The notes beneath the pieces were generated by a model. The model was given only the letters and a program-made list of their open reading frames with translations. It did not search any database and was not told the DNA's origin. Position numbers and translations under genes: made by a program. From contig NW_018343973.1 in assembly GCF_002099425.1 (NCBI RefSeq), positions 7,479,001 to 7,543,000 of the forward strand: a DNA stretch of 64,000 nt. The letters run 5' to 3'. Source of the DNA: Phascolarctos cinereus (lineage: Eukaryota; Chordata; Mammalia; Diprotodontia; Phascolarctidae). Positions 10,790 to 21,410 of this stretch are shown here, piece after piece (the stretch's first letter is position 1; each line of letters opens with the position of its first letter).

Positions 10790-11435
10790 GATTATTTCTA
10801 TGGCACTTAAAAGTTTGCTGAGGACTTTCTTCACAACAACCCTGTGAATAATGTAGTTGTCTTAGTGATGTTTCAGGAAGTTCAGGCTACCAAAGTATAT
10901 AGTACAAGGAAGTAGAGCAAGGCAGTCATCAGAGAGAAAGTAAAGCAGGCTTTTTTGAGAGGAGATAACAATAAGAGGGGGGCAGTCAGGAAGGAAGAAA
11001 ACATGTCTTCCCCAAGCAGAATTGTGTGTGCCCAAAGTAGCAAAATTTGGTGGGTTTTTATAGGAACAAAGTGGGTTGGGATGGGGAAGAAAATGAGGAG
11101 CCTGCATCTGGGGACTGGAGCTGATTGATGGTGAGTGGGGAGAGGTAATAGAGATTGGGTTCAGGGAGACTCCTGGTGAATCGGCAGCTAGTTGATATTA
11201 CTGTAGGCTTTAATTTAACAGGTGGCTTAGGGGATTTGAGCCTCATCCTACAGACTCTTTGTTTAGCAGGGTAGGGTAGCTACTGAGGTCCATGCAATAG
11301 CAAAAGCATTAGTTTCCCTATTTTACAGATGAAGAAACCAAGGGGAAAAAGAAAAAAAAAAGGCTCCCTGATAACAAAACTAGGTACTAGGATTTGAACT
11401 CAAGTCTTCTGACTTTAAGTCCAGCCTTCAAAATG
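10790..11435 (-). mobile_element. MIR/THER1 SINE split by an LTR insertion
   Basis: The left piece (10790-10866) carries the 3'-side motifs in antisense ('cacttaaaagtttgctgagg', 'acaacaaccctgtgaataat'). The right piece (11318-11435) resumes with 'ttttacagatgaagaaacca' and 'gaactcaagtcttctgactt'. The ~440 bp between them is the LTR-like unit at 10867-11304, so the MIR predates it. Confidence 0.65.
10867..11304 (-). mobile_element. Solo-type retroviral LTR (unclassified), minus strand
   Basis: On the minus strand a TATAAAAACC box lies at about 11053-11062. Some 130 bp downstream comes a 'gttatctcctctcaaaaaag' stretch followed by 'gctttactttctctctga', which closely matches the same region of the LTR at 16.0-16.6 kb. 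It interrupts a MIR. No internal retroviral sequence is attached. Exact ends and target duplication are unresolved. Confidence 0.5.
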
Positions 11436-11479
11436 AGGAGGTTAGACTGAATTAATATAATTGAATAGGAAGAAAAGAG

Positions 11480-11735
11480 ATGGGGTAACTAGATGGTTCA
11501 CTGGATAGAGCACCAAGCCTGGAGTCAGGAAGATTCATCTTCCTGAGTTCAAATCTGGCCTCAGGCATTAACTACCTGTGTGACCCTAAGCAAGTCACTT
11601 AATTCTGTTTACTTCAGTTTCTTCATCTGCAAAAGGAGCTGGAGAATGAAATGGCAAATCAGTATCTTTGGCAAAAAAAAAGACCCAAATGGGGACACAA
11701 AGAGCTGGACATGACTGAAAGGACTCAACAATAAG
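11480..11735 (+). mobile_element. Mar1-type SINE
   Basis: Nearly complete: head 'ctggatagagcaccaagcc', core 'gagttcaaatctggcctcag', 'agtcacttaattctgttt', then the RTE-like tail 'gaatgaaatggcaaatcag' and 'gacatgactgaaaggactca' with a CAA end. Confidence 0.9.
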
Positions 11736-11779
11736 AACTTCTAATTGATGTATCCTTTAAGAACCTAGGCAAGATATAT

Positions 11780-12165
11780 GGTATGTGGTATAATGGTATA
11801 ATGAAAAACGTAATGGACTGGGAATCAAGATTGACCTGGGTTCAAATCTGGCCATGGACACTTACTAGTTGTGTCCATGGGCAAGGTATTTATCTTTTCT
11901 GAGCCTCAGTTTTATCAGCTCTACAATGGGGGGAGCAACATCTATAGAGCTGACCTTATTAGATTGTTAGGAAGATCAAAAGAATGTATAAAATGTATTT
12001 TGTAAAACTTAAAGCACTATATTAAAGTCAATTATTATCATCACCTGCCTCCCAAGGTTATTGCAATGAAAGCCTCTTGTAAACCTTAAAGTGCTTATGT
12101 AAATATTATATATTATCAATTTTTCAGCAGCAGATGCTTAATAAGTATTTACTGAATGTTGAATG
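11780..12165 (+). mobile_element. MIR/THER1 SINE with duplicated 3' tail, then an L2 3' tip
   Basis: The core ('gttcaaatctggccatggac', 'ttctgagcctcagttttatc') is followed by two successive MIR tails ('aaacttaaagcactatatta' and 'aaaccttaaagtgcttatgt'), which suggests one MIR next to, or fused with, the 3' part of another. 'gatgcttaataagtatttac' at 12133 is the L2-type tip. Confidence 0.75.
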
Positions 12166-12254
12166 AAGGAATATTGATTTAATAGAATCAGAGTTCTAGT
12201 CCAGCTCTATGATATTTTATACAGGAAAACTGGAAGCCCAAATGCAGTCACACA

Positions 12255-12335
12255 ATAATCATATGTGTGCGCATACATGTAAGCATGGGTACATGTATGC
12301 ATGGGTTTGTGTGTGCATGTATGTGCACTGAAATG
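12255..12335. repeat. TG/CATG-rich low-complexity tract
   Basis: Irregular alternating purine-pyrimidine sequence ('tgtgtgcgcatacatgtaag', 'gtgtgtgcatgtatgtgcac'). Confidence 0.8.
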
Positions 12336-12399
12336 GAAAGATCAGAAAATTTAAAATAGGTGTGGATGTCCTTACTGGGAAAAAAGTTTATGGGTCTAT

Positions 12400-13085
12400 T
12401 TAATATTTTTTTTTGCTGAACCAATTAGTTCTTTTCTAATGAACACAGAGTATAGCTATCATACTATATTATGTCAGGGCAGAATTTCATTCAGAGGCAG
12501 GCATATTTCACTAATACATTCATATCCAGCACTAGAATGCTAATATACAAAATTGAAATCACACAAGCAATCATCTCAGCTAGATTCAAGAGAATCTTCC
12601 TGCTCACTCCCACTACAATCAAGACTATATTAAAATATTAATGTGAGGATTAAACTGTACAAGGAACAGGTCATGCCAGAGGAAGATTAAAGAGAATACA
12701 ACAAGATGCCTATTGAGTCACCAGACACAATGCTTCATCTCTGTGGGTATATTAAAAAGGCTATAACAACAGCGTATAGGTTTTTAAGCTCTGTTTGTGC
12801 AAAGCAAAAGGTAGGGGGGAAAACTGAGCTAATATTAGCAACACTCTCTCCCCAGTCACTGTTGCCAATGTAACTGGCAGTTCTATTGTGAAATTTAAAT
12901 ATCTGTATAAGTTATTGATAAATCTGCCTCTGTTTAACTCTTGGAATTTTCAGTGTTAAACATATCTTTGAGAGCTTCAACAAATTTCAGTTTGAAACTG
13001 ACAACAATTTGAAATGACATTAGATTTTAAGCAGCACAAATGGTGAAAATGTTTGTGTTGTCAAGATGGGGTGACACCACCCTTA
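12400..13085. other. Repeat-free block, candidate conserved noncoding element
   Basis: About 0.68 kb without recognisable repeats in a repeat-dense neighbourhood. AT-rich, with 'ctaatatac', 'attaatgtgagg', 'gagctaatattagc' and 'ttgaaatgacattag' clusters of homeodomain-like ATTA cores. Candidate enhancer by texture only. Confidence 0.3.
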
Positions 13086-13299
13086 AAATCACAGAATTGT
13101 GGACCGTTCAGGAAGGGATTTAACTGTCTTATATTCAAACTAGCATCAGTAATAAGTAAAAGGAAATAAACTGCTTGATGAGTATGATTATATTTAATTG
13201 AAGGATGGAACCTGATAGAGTATCTAGGGTCTAGCACGACTTACTCACTGAATGGTATCTTTTGGCTCCCTGAGACTTACTTATTGTTTACAAGCTGAT

Positions 13300-13500
13300 T
13301 TTTGCTAAAGTGTAGGTCATATGTTTTCCCTCAGCTCTATCACCTTCAATGATTTTCTCTCACCTCCCAGACTAAATTTAAGCTCCTATTTTGGAATTTA
13401 AAGCTCTTTATAACCTGACCCCTTCTTCTTTTTCCAATCCTCTCCTACTTTGCTCTTTTCCACATACTCTGTGGTCCAACTACACTGACCTACTTGCAGT
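13300..13500 (+). mobile_element. L2 LINE fragment
   Basis: 'aaagctctttataacctgac' and 'catactctgtggtccaacta' lie in the order of the C-terminal/3' part of L2. Truncated on both sides by later elements. Confidence 0.6.
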
Positions 13501-13668
13501 TATTAGTATTAGATATCATTATCATTTTACCAATAGGGAAAATGAGCCTTTGAGAGGTTAAGTGACTTGCTCATAGTCCACAATAAACACTAAAGTCAAG
13601 ATTTTAACCCAAGTTTTCTTTACACCAAATTCAACATTCTATCCATTATGACATACTGCCTCTTAACC
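13500..13668 (-). mobile_element. MIR SINE
   Basis: Antisense core: 'gaggttaagtgacttgctca', 'cattctatccattatgacat' and 'actgcctctta'. Confidence 0.75.
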
Positions 13669-13733
13669 TTTACAAATATAATACTTACAATATACACACA
13701 TGCTATATCCTTTACTTGAACTCTCTCTTTCCC

Positions 13734-13737
13734 TATA

Positions 13738-13774
<37 letters not shown>

Positions 13775-13846
13775 AATATATATATATGACATATATATAT
13801 GTGTGTATTTGTATGTCTGTGTGTGTGTATGTGTGTGTGTGTGTCA
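13734..13846. repeat. (TA)n/(TG)n compound microsatellite
   Basis: A TA run at 13734-13798 passes into TG repeats at 13799-13845. The minus-strand frame across it (Tyr/Ile and His/Thr runs) is a repeat artefact. Confidence 0.95.
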
Positions 13847-14084
13847 TAATTTCTAGGGCCTTCACCAACTTACTGTCACTTTAATGGACAATTTCAAGTC
13901 AGTCAATGTTCCCCTGAAAAATGTCATTCCTAGAATCTCATTGTTACCATGAATAGGAAGTCAGGACAATTGATTTATGGAACTGGAAAATAGTAAAGGC
14001 TCTTGCTCTTAGCTGTGATGAGAGCACTAGCTACTTTCCTCCAGTGAAATTGCTTGTAGTCATTCTGTAAAAGCAGAGTTAGCA

Positions 14085-14595
14085 CACCCCACTGCTATTC
14101 TTCCCATAAGACACCCCATCTCCTAACTCTGGGCATTTCCACTTGCCTGTTGGTTTCCCTTACTTCTTTCAGGTCCCAGCTAAATTCCGTCTCTTACAAG
14201 AAGCCTTTCCTGGTCTCCCTTAATACTGGTTAGTATCTTCCCTCTGAGATTATCTCTAATTTATCCTGTGTATGTCTTGTTTGTACACTATTGTGCCTCT
14301 TGTTTCCTTTATTAGACTGTGACCTTCCTGAGAGCAAGAACATCTTCCCTCCCTCCCTTCCTTCCTTTTTTCATTTCCTCATTTATTTGTTGATTCATTC
14401 ATTTAGTCATTTATCTAATTTCTCTGTCTCTGTCTCTTTCTCCCTCCATTTGTGTGCATGTGTGTATATATTTGTATGTCTGATTCTCTCTCTGCTTGTT
14501 CATTATTTGTTTGCCTTTTTTTCATCCCCAGAACTTAGCAGAGTGCCTGGCACATAGTAGGTGCTTAATTAATGCTTGCAAACTTGATGTGAGTA
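14085..14595 (+). mobile_element. L2 LINE 3' end, expanded by a CT-rich tract
   Basis: The order 'caggtcccagctaaattccg', 'aagaagcctttcctggtctc', then 'agactgtgaccttcctgaga' and 'cctggcacatagtaggtgct' is that of the L2 3' end. A CT-rich low-complexity tract (14340-14500) has expanded inside the copy. Confidence 0.85.
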
Positions 14596-14829
14596 GTTTT
14601 CCTAAACTGACCTTCATAATGCAGAGCAAACAGTGTTTTAGGACAAAATGCAAGCAAGAGAGCCAGGTTAAACCTATGTGGACAATATAGTGCCACTCAG
14701 AATATCCTACTAGCTGGAAGGCATTCCTTCTGTGTCTAATTTTGCTTACTTTCCTTTCATAAAGTTTTGTTAACTGGGCAATATAGCAAGCTGCTAGAAG
14801 TTTCAAACATTCTATAAGGGCGAGGACCG

Positions 14830-15045
14830 TGCTATTCATTATATTCCTAAATTTGTCTGAATCATTCCATTTTCCTTACTACTCCCTATTTCATTTTATA
14901 TGTTATCCACACACATCTTATATCTCATACCAATTTCAGTAGAATATAAGCTCCTTGAGGGCAATGAATTATTTTAGTTTTATTTCCCCAGAAACTAGCT
15001 CAGGGCCTTGAAAATAGCAGGTGCTTAATAGAAGTTTCTGTGTTA
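14830..15045 (+). mobile_element. L2 LINE 3' end
   Basis: 'tataagctccttgagggcaa', 'ccccagaaactagctcaggg' and 'aatagcaggtgcttaataga' mark the 3' terminus. Confidence 0.8.
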
Positions 15046-15589
15046 TTTTAAGGTCATCAATAACAAACATTTATTGACTGTGTGATAGTGGTGCAAGATG
15101 TGTGAACAATTGCACTGATGCCCAGTGTGCCCACAACAGCCTGTGTCCTGCTTTCCATAAGCCTCCAGAAAACTGGTTGTTAACTCAGTTAATTAACCAC
15201 CAAGAGAATTTAATATTTGCTTTGTCCACTAGATGATGCTATACTCAAGCCACTAGTTGAATGACTTTTTCAAGTCTTTTTAGTTCATCTGAGTAGGCCT
15301 CCTCTCTAGCGTGCACACATACTTTAAGTACTCTCATACTTTAAATTTTGAATACTTAGAGTATTCACCTTTCCCCTGCTCCAAGCTCCATTTGGCTCTT
15401 TGTGGTGAGGAGAGTGCTAGGCCTGAATTAAATACTGTCCTAGGTTTTGATGTCTTTAAAAAATATTAATAACAAGGCCTGAAATATCATCGTTATAAGG
15501 TCTTCTACTGAGGAAACTCCTTCTACCAATATAAATTGGAGCTAGCTCTTCAACCTTTAATTTGGAAAAGGGGTATTTTCTTTTTTTCT
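15046..15589. other. Unassigned, begins with a short antisense L2 tip
   Basis: 'aacaaacatttattgactgt' (15063) is an antisense L2 3' tip. The remaining ~450 bp shows nothing recognisable. Confidence 0.4.
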
Positions 15590-15715
15590 TGGAACACTGA
15601 AAGGGTGAATGACTTGCCCAGGGTCACATAGGTATACAGCTGAGGTGAGACTTTAACCCTCACCCTTCTTATTCAGAGGCAAACTGTTTATCTACTCTGC
15701 AATGCTGATTCTCTG
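15590..15715 (-). mobile_element. MIR SINE
   Basis: Antisense core 'gacttgcccagggtcacata' and a degraded 'ctactctgcaatgctga' end. Confidence 0.8.
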
Positions 15716-15957
15716 ACTTTGGGGTATGAAGATGAAATTCTGCTAAAAATGGTTAGAAACTTATAGAAAAAAATTCTTACTCTCACCTCACATCTGGCAA
15801 ATTTCCTGCCACAATCTTGACTCATAAATATTCATAAGGCAGACTTATATGGCCATTTCTTTTTTGTATATGTGTTGGGGGAGAGGTGCTTTCTTCCTCT
15901 TAATGGCAAATCCTCCTAACACCATCAAATTGTGGAAGAGAGGATAGAGGAAAAGGA

Positions 15958-15998
15958 ATGTGTGTGTGTATGTGTGTGTGTGTGTGTGTATGTGTGTA
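15958..15998. repeat. (TG)n microsatellite
   Basis: TG repeats with TATG interruptions. Confidence 0.95.
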
Positions 15999-16019
15999 TC
16001 CTGGATGCCTAACCAGGAT

Positions 16020-16602
16020 TATCTCAGAGAGGCTCAGGGGGGGAAATCAATTTCCCGTTTCTTGCTGACCACCTTGTGCTCTGTAATAGCTGGCAGTCCC
16101 TGGCATTCTAAAATTCTCCCTGTCAAGTCCTGAAATAAATCAAAGTTGTGAGTAGAGAAATAAAGCATCTTTAATTGAGATAACAGAGTAGCAAACCTGC
16201 CACTCTGGGGGATGTCCACTGGATTTCCCAACCAAAGAGACCCATGAAAAAGTTTTTATAGTTTTAGGAGGAGAGGGGGAAGAGATAGGTGAGGTAGTAT
16301 GGCCTGGTCATGAGATCCCAGTGGACCCTTGGCAGTCCAATCCGGGCAAGGAAAACTACCACTTCATTTTGGCTGTTTTGCCCTTCCTGCCAAGAATCTC
16401 AATGGAAGGGGGCAAAGACAGCAAGAGCTGAGATCCAGATCAAGCTAGGTTTCTTTAGCAGGTAAAATCCCTGTGTGGGAGGACTTAGGATGTGATTCAG
16501 CTCAACCTAATCCACAGTAAATAGCTTAAGAGTAGGAATGCAAGGCCATTACTGCAATTCTGGGATTACTAGGATCATTTAAGGGAATGGCAAGTAATGT
16601 TA
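16020..16602 (-). mobile_element. Solo-type retroviral LTR (same family as 10.9-11.3 kb), minus strand
   Basis: Minus strand: it starts near 16602 with TGTAACATTACTTGCC, has a TATAAAAAC box at about 16251-16259, then 'gttatctcaattaaagatgc' and 'tttatttctctactcacaac', the segment shared with the 10.9-kb LTR. The LTR may stop near 16145, with other sequence from 16020 to 16145. The minus-strand frame at 16034-16231 is probably fortuitous. No internal retroviral genes adjoin. Confidence 0.5.
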
Positions 16603-17040
16603 CATTTGGTATTAACAATTTCTGTCCTTATATTAACAAATTATCTGTCACTGGTAACTGCTTCCCACAATCTCAGCCAGCAGCTTACATCTCCTCTCCA
16701 GGCATGGATCTCAGTTCTCAAATATGCTGCTCCTGACTACCACAAATTTGAGCCATGCTGCCAGGAAAAAGAAAGTTCAATTATCAAAGAACAGTACCAC
16801 TTTACTGCATCAAGGGCAGAGTTCCTCTCCTATAATATGCTCTTTCTTTTTCCACTGCCCAAATAACATGGAAGACCCAGAAGTCCTCCTGAGACCAAAG
16901 AATGAAGAAATAGGCAGCCTTGGGAACTATCTACCCACATACAATTTTCCCTGCTCTCTGGTGTCTCACTAATCTATTTCCTCCATCAGCATTTTTGGAG
17001 ATCCCTGTCCTTGCACTCTATAGTGGTGAAGCACAATTAT
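16603..17040. other. Unassigned sequence
   Basis: No repeat or gene recognised. Two overlapping short plus-strand frames have no known motif. Confidence 0.4.
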
Positions 17041-17044
17041 AGAA

Positions 17045-17230
17045 ACACCTGAGATTTGTGGCCTTGGGCAAGTCTCTTAACCTCCCTCAGGCTCTGTCTG
17101 CTTCTGTCAAATATGGATAATTACAACACTTACTTCATAGGGCTGTTGTGAAGATCAGATTAGATAATATATATTCAAAATATTTTCCAAACCTTAAACT
17201 GTTATATAAATGTTAGCTATTATAAGTATT
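17045..17230 (+). mobile_element. MIR SINE
   Basis: 'gccttgggcaagtctcttaa', 'gggctgttgtgaagatcaga' and 'ccaaaccttaaactgttata', ending in the 'gttagctattat' tail. Confidence 0.85.
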
Positions 17231-17681
17231 GTATTTTTATCAGTACCATCATTAATGTTAGTCATATCTCTAGAGGCATCATTTCAATGAGTCAAGCCAA
17301 AGAACAAAAATCTATATATGGTTTGGACTCTTATAATTCTTTCACACTAGAGGAAATTTTAATTATACATGTACACCAATATGTAGTATGCTGGATTTCA
17401 TAGATAGTGTTGGAGAAAATGGGAGAAACACCTGAAAAAGCCACCCATAGTGGCAGGAAAGACCGAAAGCAGGACCTTGCTGTAATAGGTTCTTAACAAA
17501 ATTTTTAAACTAAATCAAATTAAGGGCAATGCATGTGACATGAGAAATCAGAGTGATTTCAGTAACTATTTCTTATTAATATAGGAGTGATTAGACTAGA
17601 CCAGAAAAGAGACAAAAATCCCCCCAGGGTTTCTGGACCCAAACATTTTCTTAGGAATGCCCCTTGATCCTGCCTGGAGCT
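17231..17681. other. Unassigned sequence
   Basis: No repeat or gene recognised. Confidence 0.4.
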
Positions 17682-17945
17682 CAGCTTGTTAAACTTTTTT
17701 CCATTCACAAACCCTTTTTGAGTTTCAGCAGTAAGCATAGTGCAAAGTGCACACGCTTTGTGTTCACAGCTGCAGTGAAGTTGCATGAGGACAAGTGCTG
17801 CCAGAAACAACTCGGATTCATTACATGTTTGATTTTTAATTAATTTTTGGTCATTGTGCATTCAGAAACCTTTTGCTGCTGCCAAAATTTTCGTGACTTC
17901 ATATGTGATCACAACCCACAGTTTAAGAAGTGCTGCAAATATCTA
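17682..17945. mobile_element. hAT-type miniature DNA transposon, ~264 bp
   Basis: The ends are inverted: left CAGCTTGTTAAACTTTTTTCC, shown on the right as the reverse complement of CAGCACTTCTTAAACTGTGG. The interior near the right end ('tgatcacaacccacagttta') matches the 'gtgggtcgtgacc' pattern of Charlie-like hATs. Flanking 8-mers do not match, so the left end may be off or the duplication decayed. Confidence 0.6.
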
Positions 17946-18307
17946 GGTACTTTGATGATTGGTACTTTCTCATCTGTGACTTCAAGGGTAGTTGACCAAT
18001 AAGATGCACCTGAATGAATTCCCTAATGCTCCCTATGAAATTAACTGGCTCTCTCCCGTATTAAATTGTCCTGCTGTATATGACCACTCAGGTGTCTGAC
18101 ACCAAAGGATTACAGGTGTGGCCATAAGCCTGGAATAACTAGGTTTCAAGGGCAGGAGGATATCTCTTGCCTTGATTATAGATGCTTTTCATCCTTCTTA
18201 TGGTCCTAAATACCAACACATACCAAGTTAGGAACCTGTGCATTCTGCTTCCTTCAGATAACAGGTAGACATTTTCCTACGATCCTGGCTTTCTCTGTCC
18301 CTCTTCC

Positions 18308-18535
18308 CTACAGTGGATAGAACGCTACACTTATAATCAGGAAGACCCAAGTTTCAATTCTGTCTCATAGACACTATATGTATGACCTTGGTCTCAGTTT
18401 TTTTTTTTCATTTTTAAAATGGGGATAATAGTAACATCTAAATTACAGGGTTTTTTTTTAATCAAATGAAATAATTTCCAGAAATTGCTTTGCAAACCTT
18501 AAAGCACTATATAAATACTAGCTATAATGCTAAGT
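18308..18535 (+). mobile_element. MIR/THER1 SINE
   Basis: 'agtggatagaacgctacact', 'ttttaaaatggggataatag', 'tttgcaaaccttaaagcact' and 'atactagctataat' in order. Confidence 0.85.
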
Positions 18536-19024
18536 GTTTCTTCTCTTCCTTTTGCTCCTTCTCGTGTACCTTTCTAGGTGTCTAAACTGACTCATGCCAT
18601 TATGTCAGGTGAAAATGCACTATAATAACATGTTGGTTGTGTGTGGTTTTTTTTAAACATTTTTAGTGGGGTTTTTTTTTTTGGTGTGTGGAAATCTCTC
18701 AGTAGTAACTTCAATGGTCAGAGGCATTTTCCTACCCTGTTTTATTTAAGCAATAACAATTTCAAAAGGCCTTTCAAAAAATTACAGGTAATTGTTAGAG
18801 GACAGAGAAGAAGAAGAGAGAATGAAGTCATGATTGTTGTCTCCAAATAGCTGAAGGTTTATGATTTAGGGATGGAGACTTATTCTGCATAGTCCAGTGG
18901 ATAGGGCTAGGAACACTTTTAGTTTATGAGGAGGAGGAATTTCCTAATAATTCCCATGCCTGGCACATACTAGATGCTTAATCAAGGCTGGGTGATTCAT
19001 TGGAGTAGAGCTGTCAGTCATCAA
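18536..19024. other. Unassigned, with an L2 3' tip
   Basis: Mostly unassigned. 'tgcctggcacatactagatg' at 18958-18985 is a plus-strand L2 3' tip. Confidence 0.4.
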
Positions 19025-19419
19025 TTGTAGGTATCAAAGTAACCAAAGTGACTCCATTTTGTAAAGTCCCTCCATCTTGTCCTTGGTCCATCTCTATCTC
19101 AGGGTCCTGCCCCCTTCCATGGCCCCATGAATGTTGCAACAACCAAAGCTTTTACTAATATAGAAACTTCTCCCCAAAGCATCAAACATTTTAGTTGTGG
19201 GCCTTTCAAATAACCACGAGACAGCTTGGAACCACCTGGAAAGTCCCTCACTTCTTTGCACCTGTGTATACAATCCCATCACCCTGACCCTGTACTTGTT
19301 TTCCCCCGATGGCCTGTCTGTGCATACTCATACTGTAGGTGATTGCTATTTGTTGCACCTCATAATAAAGCCATTCTAATTTCCCTCCAACTTTGGTGTC
19401 TAAATCTCACTGTATACAA
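19025..19419 (+). mobile_element. Solo retroviral LTR with target-site duplication
   Basis: The ~395-bp unit has TTGTA...TACAA inverted ends (TG...CA inside), a polyadenylation signal AATAAA at 19364-19369 about 50 bp before its end, and flanks that share (A)TCAA (19020-19024 and 19419-19423), a 4-5 bp target duplication. No internal region is present, so it is a solo LTR left by LTR-LTR recombination. Retroviral class cannot be fixed from this alone; a 4-bp duplication would fit class I. Confidence 0.7.
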
Positions 19420-19444
19420 TCAACCAACAAACATCTTACTTAAC

Positions 19445-19682
19445 GGTAACAACTAGCATTTACATAGTGCTCTAAAGTTTGCAAAGTGAGGTATCGATAT
19501 TAGCTCATTTGATCCTCACAACAACCCTGTATGTTAGGAGCAATCCTTATCTCCATTGTATAGATGAATAAACTGAAGTTTGGAAAGTTCATATTGCCCA
19601 AGGTCATATAGCAAGTGCCTAACGTGGGATTTGAACTTAGGTCTAGATGACTAGTCTAGCACTCTCACCCATTGAACCATCT
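19445..19682 (-). mobile_element. MIR/THER1 SINE
   Basis: Near full length in antisense: 'tgctctaaagtttgcaaagt', 'cctcacaacaaccctgtatg', 'gatttgaacttaggtctaga' and a degraded 'cacccattgaaccatctac' head. Confidence 0.88.
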
Positions 19683-19800
19683 ACTGTGTGCCAGGTATTA
19701 TGCTTGGTTCTGGGGAAGCAAGTACAAAGTATATAACAACTCCTTTAATGAAGGGCCTTTACGCTCTAATGTGGGAGAAAATAAATAACATATGTAAGTA
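19683..19800 (-). mobile_element. L2 LINE 3' end
   Basis: 'tgtgccaggtattatgcttg' and 'tttacgctctaatgtgggag' are antisense L2 3' landmarks. Confidence 0.7.
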
Positions 19801-19805
19801 TTCCA

Positions 19806-19970
19806 AAATTTGGATTGTTCTCCCTGTGGTAAAAGAGCGTAAGTTTCCTGGTCAGGGAAGATTTTTAAAGAGGCTGATTGGAGATGTTGTGAAGGTCATT
19901 TCTATTCAGATGTGGGTTGGACCAGGTAAACTCAGAGATCCTTTCCTATTCTGAGCTTCTGTGACTTTTT
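19806..19970 (+). mobile_element. CR1/L3 LINE 3' end
   Basis: 'gagatgttgtgaaggtcatt', 'ttcagatgtgggttggacca' and 'gagatcctttcctattctga' are the terminal L3 landmarks. Confidence 0.75.
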
Positions 19971-19995
19971 TTGTTTGTTTTTTTGTTTTGTTTTT

Positions 19996-20248
19996 CTGTT
20001 GTTCAGTTATTTTTCACTTGTGTCCAATTTTTCATGCCCCATTTGAGGTTTTCTTGACAAAGACACTGGAGTAGTTTCCCATTTCCTTCTCCAGCTCCTT
20101 TTACAGATGAGAAACTAAGGCAAACAGGGATAAGTGCCTTATTCAGGGTCACACAATTAGTTAGTATCTGAGACCAGACTGAACTCAGGAAGATGTCTTC
20201 CTGATGCCAGGCCTGGCACTCTATCCACTGCACCTCCTAGCTGCCCTT
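19996..20248 (-). mobile_element. Mar1-type SINE
   Basis: Antisense full-length copy: 'ctgttgttcagttatttttc', 'ccatttccttctccagctcc', 'cagggtcacacaattagtta', and a 'ctatccactgcacctcctag' head end. A poly-T run precedes it. Confidence 0.92.
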
Positions 20249-20640
20249 GTTTGTTATTTAGAAATGCCCATATTTACAAGCCTATACCACTGGCTAATGC
20301 AAAATCCTTAACATACCTTTTGGTCAAAGATCTTAAGGGTTTAGTTTATTGTCCAGTATGGCACTAAGAAAGCAAAGCAAAGTTTATATTTTACTCTGAG
20401 TCCTCTCCCAGAGTCCCACATCTTTCACCTATTAACCCTTTGAAGACCACAGGATTCATAGCTCAGTTTTACAATTTCACATCCAGTGAAGTTGGTGAGT
20501 ATGTTCTCAAGGTGGAAGGTCCCTCTCCCAAAATGTGTATGCTTAGATTACCTGCCTCCGCCCTAGCTGGCTGCACACCATTTTTTATTGTTTAGCCCTA
20601 TGTGATACATGCAACAAATGAGAGGCTACTTCTTATCTAC
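20249..20640. other. Unassigned sequence
   Basis: No repeat or gene recognised. Confidence 0.4.
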
Positions 20641-21405
20641 AAGCCAATGCTGTCTGATAAACTGTAGAGATGAATAATTTATAGGGTAGGAGCATGGTAA
20701 GTGGCATTTTACACTTCTTTCCATGTAAAATGTCACATGAATTCCAAAGGGAGTGTAGAGTTTGGTAGGAGCTGAAGCTTTAAAATCACTGGTAGTGGCA
20801 AGGAAAGGAAGAGAGGCTTGTGTAATTCAGTAATTATGATATTACTCAAGAAAGCTTCTGATCCAAATATTGCTCTCTATTGATTAAATGTGAAAGCAAA
20901 TTACAGCTACTCAAATCAATGCTAAGAAATTATTATTGTACACATGGAAATAGCATCTATGCTGCAAATAGGTTTGGGTTTTCTTCCACTCAATTTCAGT
21001 CAATTTACAGTAAATGAATCCTGCAAAGTTGTATTTTTCATCATCTAATCAGGCTGTGAGCCTTCTATTTGAAAAGAAACAAAATTGGTGTTGTATATAT
21101 TATTATTATGCATCCTATTGCATATTTAACATTAGCTCATTGAAACAGAAAATCCAGGGCAACATGAGCCTCTGATTTCAAAATCTCCCTCCTCAGCACT
21201 AAAGGCTTTTGCCAAAACTAATTAGAAACTGCAGCATGTCAGACTTGAAGATTAATATCCTTGCTTACCCCATTTGATAATTAATATTCAATTAGTATTT
21301 CAAAATACAAAATAAATCAGTAAAACTTAGTTTACTAAACATCAAAAATGCTGCTTGGTTCTGTTCCTTTGTATAATTATGATTATGTTTAAACTTTGTA
21401 CCTAG
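20641..21405. other. Repeat-free AT-rich block, candidate conserved noncoding element
   Basis: About 765 bp without any recognised repeat. It is dense in ATTA/TAAT cores ('ctattgattaaatgtg', 'caaaactaattagaaac', 'gataattaatattcaattag'), has an octamer-like 'tatgcatcc', and 'ctctgatttcaaaatctc'. The best enhancer-like stretch in the window by texture, but function is inferred only. Confidence 0.35.
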
Positions 21406-21410
21406 TATTG

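Noticed and set aside
13620-13868. Open frame with Tyr/Ile and His/Thr repeats
   Set aside because: Translation of a TA/TG microsatellite.
10867-16602. A single provirus bounded by the two related LTRs
   Set aside because: The 5 kb between them consists of L2, MIR, Mar1 and unassigned DNA, with no gag, pol or env trace.
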